A stretch of DNA of 7,440 nucleotides. Source: Acidobacteriaceae bacterium. GTDB lineage: Bacteria; Acidobacteriota; Terriglobia; Terriglobales; Acidobacteriaceae. A model generated the notes under the pieces. It was not told where the DNA came from. It saw only the letters and a list, made by a program, of their open reading frames with translations, and did no database searches. Position numbers and translations under genes: made by a program. Positions 1 to 5,256 of this stretch are shown in pieces. The stretch covers positions 1 to 7,440 of the forward strand of contig DAHXOQ010000137.1 in the NCBI GenBank assembly GCA_027364815.1. The letters are read 5' to 3'. Position 1 is the stretch's first letter; every line of letters starts with the position of its first letter.

Positions 1-1394
1 GTGCATATAACGGAAAGGCCATTCCGGCGGATGGCAAGCCCATCGGCTACAACGGCAGCGAATTGCAGGTGCCAGACGCGCCGATCATTCCGTTTATTGA
101 GGGTGACGGAACGGGGCGGGATATTTGGAAGGCGAGCGTCAGGGTTTTTGACGCGGCGGTGGAGAAGGCGTATGGCGGCAAGCGCGGTGTGAAGTGGTTT
201 GAAGTGCTGGCGGGTGAGAAGGCGTATCGGCAGACGCAGAACTGGCTTCCGGATGACACGGTGAGCGCGACGATGGACTTTCGCGTGTCGATCAAGGGAC
301 CGCTGACGACGCCGGTGGGTGGCGGGATTCGCAGTTTCAACGTGGCGCTGCGTCAGTTGCTGGATCTTTATTGCTGCGTGCGTCCGGTGAAGTATTACAA
401 GGGCGTACCGAGTCCGGTGAAACATCCGGAGAAGCTGGACATCGTGCTCTATCGCGAGAATACCGAGGATGTGTACTCGGGTGTTGAGTTCCGACAGGGA
501 ACGCCGGAGGTTGTGAAGCTGATTGATTTCCTGAACAACGATCTGCTCAAGGGTACGAAGAAGAAGATTCGCGAGGATTCGGGAGTGGGCATCAAGCCAA
601 TTTCGATTTTCGGCTCGAAGCGGCTGGTGAGAGAGGCAATCAAGTACGCACTCGAGAATGGCCGCAAGGTTGTGACGATTGTGCACAAGGGAAATATTCA
701 GAAGTTCACCGAGGGCGCATTCCGCGAGTGGGGCTATGAAGTGGCGACGGCGGAGTTCCGCGACCAGGTGGTGACGGAGCGCGAGAGCTGGATACTTGGC
801 AACATTGAAGCGAATCCGGGAATCACGGTTGAAGAGAATGCGGCTCTGATTGAGCCGGGTCTTGAGTTTGGCAATGATGCTTTCCGCAAGGAGCTTTATG
901 CCGAGGTCAAGGGCGGGAGCGATTCGATTGGGAAATCGCACGGCGGCGGCGCATGGAAGAAGAAGCTGATGATCAACGACAGGATTGCGGACTCGATCTT
1001 CCAGCAGATTATTCTTCGGCCTTCCGATTACAGCGTGCTGGCGACGACAAATCTGAATGGCGATTACATTTCAGATGCGGCGGCGGCGCAGGTGGGCGGA
1101 CTGGGAATTGCACCGGGCGCGAATATCGGCGATGGATACGCGGTGTTTGAGGCGACACACGGAACGGCGCCGAAGTATGCGGATAAGGATGTGATCAATC
1201 CGGGCTCGGTGATTTTGTCGGGCGTGATGCTGCTTGAGTTTATCGGATGGAAGGAAGCGGCGAAGTCGATTGAGAACGCGCTTGAAAAGACGGTGCAGCA
1301 GAAATTTGTGACTTACGATTTTGAGCGCCAGATTGAAGGCGCGACGAAGGTGAGCACGAGCGAGTTTGCGAATCGGATTATCGCAAATTTGTAA
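1..1394 (+). CDS. icd: NADP-dependent isocitrate dehydrogenase, 3' part (5' end outside window)
   Basis: Oxidatively decarboxylates isocitrate to 2-oxoglutarate with NADP+ in the cytoplasmic TCA cycle. The frame is already open at base 3 and shows family-like sequence (GYNGSELQVPDAPIIPFIEGDG) before the first possible start, a TTG at 63, so the gene begins upstream. About 463 residues are visible. Conserved elements in order: IEGDGTG, the substrate loop GPLTTPVGGGIRSFNVALR with the Ser, Asn and Arg ligands (the Ser matches the residue phosphorylated in E. coli), YRENTEDVYSG, VHKGNIQKFTEG with the catalytic Lys, NLNGDYISDAAAAQVGG, and THGTAPKY. The Lys-Tyr pair after GTAP and the Arg of YDFER match the E. 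coli NADP-specificity residues. Compared with E. coli Icd there are about 48 extra residues between WGY and NDRIAD (roughly bases 770-955), as in the long cyanobacterial-type enzymes. mdh follows after 55 bases, probably in the same operon. Confidence 0.96.
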   Translation, partial: AYNGKAIPADGKPIGYNGSELQVPDAPIIPFIEGDGTGRDIWKASVRVFDAAVEKAYGGKRGVKWFEVLAGEKAYRQTQNWLPDDTVSATMDFRVSIKGPLTTPVGGGIRSFNVALRQLLDLYCCVRPVKYYKGVPSPVKHPEKLDIVLYRENTEDVYSGVEFRQGTPEVVKLIDFLNNDLLKGTKKKIREDSGVGIKPISIFGSKRLVREAIKYALENGRKVVTIVHKGNIQKFTEGAFREWGYEVATAEFRDQVVTERESWILGNIEANPGITVEENAALIEPGLEFGNDAFRKELYAEVKGGSDSIGKSHGGGAWKKKLMINDRIADSIFQQIILRPSDYSVLATTNLNGDYISDAAAAQVGGLGIAPGANIGDGYAVFEATHGTAPKYADKDVINPGSVILSGVMLLEFIGWKEAAKSIENALEKTVQQKFVTYDFERQIEGATKVSTSEFANRIIANL

Positions 1395-1449
1395 ACAGAT
1401 ATTTGTGCGGCGGAAAAAATCTGCGGCGCGAACAAGAAAAAGGAGAATT

Positions 1450-2376
1450 ATGCGGAAGAAAGTCAGTATTGTAGGCGCGGGCAATGTGGGCGCAACGGCT
1501 GCTCACTGGATTGCTTCGAAGGAACTTGCAGATGTGGTTCTGGTCGACGTGGTGGAAGGTGTGCCACAGGGAAAGGCGCTCGATTTGCAGGAAGCGATGC
1601 CGATTGAGAAGCGCGACGTGCAGGTGACAGGCTCGAATGATTATGCGGCGACGGCGAACTCGGATATTGTGGTGATCACGGCGGGGATTCCGCGCAAGCC
1701 GGGAATGAGCCGCGACGATTTGCTGAACACAAACTTCAAGATCATGTCGGATGTGGTTTCTAAAGTGGTGGCGCAGTCACCGGAAGCGATTCTGATTATT
1801 GTTTCGAATCCGCTGGACGCGATGGCGCAGACGGCGTTCAGGCAGGCTGGTTTCAATCGCGAGCGCGTGATTGGAATGGCCGGGGTTCTGGATTCGGCGC
1901 GCTTCAGAACGTTCATTGCGGAAGAACTCAAGGTGAGCGTGGAGAACGTGACTGCGTTTGTGCTTGGCGGCCATGGCGACACGATGGTTCCGTTGGCCAG
2001 GTATTCGACGGTGGCGGGAATTCCGATTACGGAGTTGATTGCTCCGGCGCGGCTCGAAGAGCTGATTCAGCGCACGCGCGATGGCGGCGCGGAGATTGTG
2101 AAGTATCTGAAAACGGGCAGCGCGTACTATGCGCCATCGGCTGCGACAGTTGAGATGGTGGAAGCGATTCTCAAGGACAAGAAGAAGATTCTGCCTTGCG
2201 CGGCGTATCTTGAGGGCGAGTTTGGCATTTCCGGTTACTACATCGGCGTGCCTTGCAAGCTGGGCGCGAGCGGAATTGAGAAGATCATCGAGATCAAGCT
2301 GACGCCGGAAGAGGATGCGGCACTGAAGAAGAGCGCGGAAGCGGTTAAGGAACTCTGCGCAGTGATTGGCGTTTAA
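1450..2376 (+). CDS. mdh: malate dehydrogenase (LDH-like, NAD-dependent)
   Basis: Interconverts malate and oxaloacetate with NAD(H) in the cytoplasmic TCA cycle. The ATG at 1450 is chosen because AAGGAG (1439-1444) sits 5 bases upstream and the Rossmann strand then begins at residue 5; the frame is open further upstream but overlaps icd without homology. The protein has 308 residues, normal for the family. The nucleotide-binding motif GAGNVGA is at residues 9-15, and Asp33 ends the second strand, which favours NAD+. The mobile loop IPRKPGMSR (80-88) carries Arg82, the residue that selects malate/oxaloacetate over lactate/pyruvate in the LDH superfamily, and Arg88. Asp148 and Arg151 are in the LDSAR motif and the catalytic His175 is in GGHGD. 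It lies 55 bases after icd with no terminator between, and a strong terminator follows, so icd-mdh is probably one transcript. Confidence 0.96.
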   Translation: MRKKVSIVGAGNVGATAAHWIASKELADVVLVDVVEGVPQGKALDLQEAMPIEKRDVQVTGSNDYAATANSDIVVITAGIPRKPGMSRDDLLNTNFKIMSDVVSKVVAQSPEAILIIVSNPLDAMAQTAFRQAGFNRERVIGMAGVLDSARFRTFIAEELKVSVENVTAFVLGGHGDTMVPLARYSTVAGIPITELIAPARLEELIQRTRDGGAEIVKYLKTGSAYYAPSAATVEMVEAILKDKKKILPCAAYLEGEFGISGYYIGVPCKLGASGIEKIIEIKLTPEEDAALKKSAEAVKELCAVIGV

Positions 2377-2439
2377 GCACCTGTGATGCGGCCAACTGCC
2401 TTCGGCCTGTCTGGTTCATTTAAATGGTTATTTTATTCA

Positions 2440-2476
2440 AAGCGCGGCGCCAGAAATGATGCCGCGCTTCTTGTTT
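2440..2476 (+). terminator. intrinsic terminator after mdh
   Basis: A perfect 9-bp GC-rich stem pairs AAGCGCGGC (2440-2448) with GCCGCGCTT (2461-2469) around a 12-base loop. The T-rich run CTTGTTTT follows at once. It begins 63 bases after the mdh stop, in the orientation expected to end the icd-mdh transcript. Confidence 0.8.
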
Positions 2477-2499
2477 TAAGGGTAAAATTCAAAAATACT
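2471..2499 (+). promoter_or_regulatory. possible weak sigma-70 promoter for the DUF3617 gene
   Basis: TTGTTT (2471-2476) and AATACT (2494-2499) are 17 bases apart, matching the -35 and -10 consensus at 3 and 4 of 6 positions. The site lies just after the mdh terminator and 24 bases before the next start codon, where a promoter is needed. The match is weak and the -35 overlaps the terminator T-run, so this is only a candidate. Confidence 0.25.
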
Positions 2500-2523
2500 G
2501 ATCAAAGAAATGAAAGGGTGGAA

Positions 2524-2979
2524 ATGATTTATTCAAAGTGGCTGCGGTATTTGATTTTTACCGGGATTGCGATGGTTGCGATTGCAAGTTGCTCGGCGCA
2601 ACAGAAGTTTCCGCTGCGGCCGGGGGAGTGGTCGGCGACAATCAATGACCCATCGATGCCACCAATGACTGTACTGTACTGCTTGAATGATGAGCTGTGG
2701 ACGAAATCATTGACGCAGAATAGTTCCTGCACGATCTCACTGCTGACTGTTACGTCGGGCGGGATCAGTTACAACATGAGCTGCAAGATGCCATCAGCAC
2801 AGATCGCAGGCAAGGTTCAAATGGATTTTGACGGCATGCAGCACATGATAGCGAAGGCGGCAATCAATCTGACTATGAATGGGAAGACGATACCTTCAAC
2901 GAATCAGACGGATTATCGATGGAAGAGCGCGACGTGCAGTCCGGCGGATAAAAATCTGAGCAAGAGCGCGACGAAATAG
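2524..2979 (+). CDS. DUF3617-like small exported protein (probable lipoprotein)
   Basis: Function unknown. The ATG at 2524 is chosen because AAAGGG (2513-2518) lies 5 bases upstream and a signal peptide starts immediately; the frame runs open further upstream through the terminator region, which is not coding-like. The protein has 151 residues: a short Lys/Arg-containing N-terminus, a hydrophobic stretch at about residues 9-22, then I-A-S-C23, an acceptable lipobox. Cleavage by signal peptidase I after Ala25 is the alternative. The mature part begins with RPGEWSATI (32-40), resembling the RPGxW opening of DUF3617 proteins, followed by four cysteines (53, 69, 87, 138), which could form two disulfides in the periplasm. 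The late YRW (131-133) also fits. Family membership is my recognition of the pattern, not a search. It stands alone between the mdh terminator and the propeller gene. Confidence 0.75.
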   Translation: MIYSKWLRYLIFTGIAMVAIASCSAQQKFPLRPGEWSATINDPSMPPMTVLYCLNDELWTKSLTQNSSCTISLLTVTSGGISYNMSCKMPSAQIAGKVQMDFDGMQHMIAKAAINLTMNGKTIPSTNQTDYRWKSATCSPADKNLSKSATK

Positions 2980-3030
2980 CCGTTATCAGCGAGATGGAGT
3001 AGTTGTGCTTAGCCAGAGGGCAAATACAAA

Positions 3031-3062
3031 CAGGGAGAGCCGCTTTGTTGCGATTCTCCCTG
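3031..3062 (+). terminator. hairpin after the DUF3617 gene, possible terminator without T-run
   Basis: CAGGGAGA (3031-3038) pairs perfectly with TCTCCCTG (3055-3062). Inside, CGC (3041-3043) pairs with GCG (3050-3052), extending the stem across one G-U pair and one mismatch. It lies 51 bases after the DUF3617 stop. No T-run follows, so it is not a classical intrinsic terminator; it may shield the 3' end or sit in the leader of the next gene. Confidence 0.45.
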
Positions 3063-3099
3063 ATCTATAGGGTTAATTGAATTGCAAACAGGAGGGGAG

Positions 3100-4131
3100 A
3101 TGAAGCGAGCCGGTGGTTTGATCCTGATTTGCGTGCTGATGGCCGCGCACTCTGCGTGGTTGGGTGGGCAGGCGAGTTCTGCGGCAGAGCGTGTAGCCCC
3201 CATGGTTTTGACTGGCATTATTCCATTGCCGAATGTGAGTGGGCGCATTGATCATTTTGGCCTGGATGCCATTCATAACCGTCTGATTGTCTCGGCTTAC
3301 GGGAACAATACAGTCGAGGTCATAGATATCGGCGCACAGAGAGCTTTGCAGAGCATTAGCGGGATACAAGCCCCGCAAGGCGTTGTTTACTCACCGGAGG
3401 CGAACAAGCTTTTTGTGGGAAGTGATGCAGGCAAATTGAATGTTTATGACGGCTCGAATTATTCATTGCTAGCTTCCATCGATTTTGGGGATGATGTTGA
3501 TAATCTCCGCTACGATGCAGCGGAGAAGCGCGTCTATGTCGGCTATGGAGATGAGAAGAGCGGCGCCATCGCGATGGTGGATGCGGTCACCAATCAACGA
3601 ATGGAGAGCGAATATAAACTTGGAGCTCATCCTGAGTCATTTCAGTTGGCTCATTCCACATCGTATTTATATGTCAATTTGCCGGACCTGAAACAGATTG
3701 CAGTCATCGACAGGGCAACACAGCACATTACACGCTGGCCGATGCAAACGGAAGGAAACTTTCCAATGGCACTCGACGAGGCTAATCATAGGCTTTTTGT
3801 TGTCACGCGATTGCCAGCGCAGATGTCCGTGGTTGACACAAATAGCGGAAAAGTTGTGGCAGCGTTGCCAACGGTTCAGGATTCTGACGATGTGTATTTT
3901 GATGCTGCACGCCGGCGCATTTATGTCTCGGGCGGGGAAGGTTTCATTTGTGTGTATCAGCAGGAGAACGCCGACCAATACAGGCTTCTGGCTAAAATCA
4001 AGACTGAAGTTGGTGCGCGTACGGCAGGATACTTTGGTCGCGGCAAGAAGGGATTTGATCGTTTTTATGTAGCGGTTCCAGCGCGCGCCAATCGGGGAGC
4101 TGAAATATGGGTATATACATTGCAGAATTAA
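3100..4131 (+). CDS. secreted YncE/YVTN-family beta-propeller protein
   Basis: Precise function unknown; such proteins are extracytoplasmic propellers thought to bind ligands or proteins. The ATG at 3100 is chosen because a strong Shine-Dalgarno GGAGG (3091-3095) lies 4 bases upstream, and the reading then opens with a signal peptide: KR at residues 2-3, a hydrophobic core at about 7-22, and probable cleavage near Ala25 or Ala28-Ala29. The mature part of the 343-residue protein consists of repeated propeller strands of about 40 residues, each with an NRLIVSAYGNNTVEVID-like signature: HNRLIVSAYG, NKLFVGSDAGKLNVYD, KRVYVGYGDEKSGAIAMVD, SYLYVNLPDLKQIAVID, HRLFVVTRLPAQMSVVD, RRIYVSGGEGFICVY and DRFYVAVPARANRGAEIWVY. 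That is seven strands, so probably a closed seven-bladed propeller. Base composition is lower in G+C than icd or lysS. The downstream neighbour ymdB is convergent. Confidence 0.82.
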   Translation: MKRAGGLILICVLMAAHSAWLGGQASSAAERVAPMVLTGIIPLPNVSGRIDHFGLDAIHNRLIVSAYGNNTVEVIDIGAQRALQSISGIQAPQGVVYSPEANKLFVGSDAGKLNVYDGSNYSLLASIDFGDDVDNLRYDAAEKRVYVGYGDEKSGAIAMVDAVTNQRMESEYKLGAHPESFQLAHSTSYLYVNLPDLKQIAVIDRATQHITRWPMQTEGNFPMALDEANHRLFVVTRLPAQMSVVDTNSGKVVAALPTVQDSDDVYFDAARRRIYVSGGEGFICVYQQENADQYRLLAKIKTEVGARTAGYFGRGKKGFDRFYVAVPARANRGAEIWVYTLQN

Positions 4132-4299
4132 AAGAACACAGCCAGCAGAAAAAGTTTGCGATTGATCGGCGTCGGTGATGCGGCGCCACTCGCTGGAGGG
4201 CAGCAGGTACGCGTGCAGGAAGGCAAATTGAACTGCGTGACACTGTACAGATGCAGAGTTATTTTGGTGCGTAGCTGAGAGCGATTTGCGGTCTAAAAA

Positions 4300-5091
4300 T
4301 TATTCACCCAGCATGATGCGCTGTATTGAATGGGCGCGGCCCGTTGCGGGGTCGCATTTGATGAGTGCGGCGCAGATTTTGGGGTTGCCCTTGGCGGCTT
4401 CAAATTTGCCGGGCATTCCGGTGAGAAAACGGTTGAGCACGAGTTCGCGTTCTACGCCGATGACGCTATCGTACGGGCCGCTCATGCCGACGTCTGTTTG
4501 ATAGGCGGTGCCGCCGGGGAGAACGCGCTCATCGGCGGTGGGGACGTGGGTGGGGGTTCCGAGGACGGCGGTGACACGGCCATCGAGGTGCCAGCCCATG
4601 GCGACTTTCTCGCTGGTGGCTTCGGCGTGGAAGTCGACGATGACGATTTTTGCTTTGACGGTTTTGAGCGCGTCGTTGATGGCTTGGAATGGATCGTTGG
4701 TGCCGTTCATGAAGACGCGGCCCATGAGATCGATGACGGCGTAATCCTGGCCTGAGGCAGTTGTGCCCTCAAAGATGCCGGTGCCGGGAAGTCCGGCTTG
4801 CATGTTGATGGGGCGCAGCACACGGGAACCATATTCGCTGGTCTTGAAGTAGTCGATGAGCTCGCGCTTGTCCCAGACGTGGTTGCCCGTCGTGAGGACA
4901 TCCATGCCGAGTTCAAAAAACTCGTCGGCTAATTGCGGAGTGAGGCCGAAGCCTCCCGCGGCGTTCTCGGCATTGGCAATGACGAGCTCGACTGAGTTGA
5001 CTTCGCAGAGATGGTGGAAGTGCTCACGCACAATTTTGCGTCCGGAGCTGCCAAAAATGTCGCCAATGAACAAGATATTCATTTGTTGCAT
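4300..5091 (-). CDS. ymdB: YmdB-type metallophosphoesterase (TIGR00282 family)
   Basis: Family members are cytoplasmic calcineurin-fold phosphodiesterases; Bacillus subtilis YmdB hydrolyses 2',3'-cAMP and affects biofilm and motility decisions. The 263 residues match the family along the full length: GDIFG with Asp11, NAEN (40-43) with metal-binding Glu42 and Asn43, TTGNH (67-71) with Asn70 and His71, DFHAEATSEK (153-162) with His155, GTPTHVPTADE (178-188) and TDVGMSGPYDSVIG (199-212). In the fifth motif the usual GTHTH reads GTPTH, so one expected metal-ligand histidine is Pro180 (codon CCC at about bases 4552-4554, one base from CAC). The start could be the ATG at 5091 or the one at 5082 (Met4); neither has a good Shine-Dalgarno, and a repeat element ends about 15 bases upstream. 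lysS lies 132 bases upstream on the same strand and may be cotranscribed. Confidence 0.93.
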   Translation of the reverse strand: MQQMNILFIGDIFGSSGRKIVREHFHHLCEVNSVELVIANAENAAGGFGLTPQLADEFFELGMDVLTTGNHVWDKRELIDYFKTSEYGSRVLRPINMQAGLPGTGIFEGTTASGQDYAVIDLMGRVFMNGTNDPFQAINDALKTVKAKIVIVDFHAEATSEKVAMGWHLDGRVTAVLGTPTHVPTADERVLPGGTAYQTDVGMSGPYDSVIGVERELVLNRFLTGMPGKFEAAKGNPKICAALIKCDPATGRAHSIQRIMLGE

Positions 5092-5105
5092 AAACTCATT
5101 TTACA

Positions 5106-5137
5106 AGGGACTAAGGGACTGAGGGACAAAGGGACTC
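5106..5137 (+). repeat. left array of four 8-bp AGGGACNN units
   Basis: Four head-to-tail octamers are read here: AGGGACTA, AGGGACTG, AGGGACAA, AGGGACTC. The array lies in the lysS-ymdB gap and its outer edge is 15 bases from the ymdB ATG. It is the inverted counterpart of the array at 5221-5256. Confidence 0.85.
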
Positions 5138-5220
5138 AGTCACATTTTCGAAGATGCCGCGATTGCGGTGATTTGAGAGAAAAATCTCTGCGAATGGATG
5201 ATCTTGAATTCGCTATGATG

Positions 5221-5256
5221 CCCTCAGTCCCTTTGTCCCTCAGTCCCTTTGTCCCT
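5221..5256 (-). repeat. right array of 8-bp AGGGACNN units, inside the lysS end
   Basis: Read on the - strand, the units are AGGGACAA, AGGGACTG, AGGGACAA, AGGGACTG and a half unit AGGG. Because 8 is not a multiple of 3, the array is read through all three frames and encodes the charged lysS tail RDKGTEGQRD, then the TGA stop at 5226-5224. Confidence 0.85.

Larger units (their letters stand above)
5106..5256. mobile_element. MITE-like inverted-repeat element overlapping the lysS 3' end
   Basis: Two 31-base arms (5106-5136 and 5226-5256) are reverse complements with one mismatch. They enclose an 89-base core that encodes nothing recognisable. The core holds three further inverted repeats: CCGC/GCGG (5157-5160 and 5165-5168), AGAGA/TCTCT (5176-5180 and 5185-5189) and GCGAAT/ATTCGC (5190-5195 and 5208-5213). 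As a single strand the element could form a long stem topped by three short hairpins. The size and terminal inverted repeats resemble a non-autonomous element, but I see no clear target-site duplication and no transposase nearby, so mobility is inference. Confidence 0.6.

Noticed and set aside
1366..1449. Upstream extension of mdh overlapping the icd end
   Set aside because: The extra 28 residues have no homology to malate dehydrogenases, while the ATG at 1450 has a well-placed AAGGAG and starts the Rossmann fold.
2417..2426. Palindrome CATTTAAATG between mdh and its terminator
   Set aside because: A single 10-base AT-rich palindrome is likely by chance and lies inside the mdh 3' untranslated region, not near a promoter.
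4330..4755. 141-residue + strand open frame opposite ymdB
   Set aside because: It is antisense to a strongly conserved gene, repetitive in Gly, Asp and Val, and has no family signature.
5137..5225. Small protein in the core of the repeat element
   Set aside because: Frames through the core are short and shift with the octamers; none has a start with a ribosome site or a recognisable sequence.
5106..5256. Integron attC site or CRISPR array
   Set aside because: No GTTRRRY/RYYYAAC cores are present, and the repeats are 8-bp tandem units without spacers; no integrase or cas gene is in the window.
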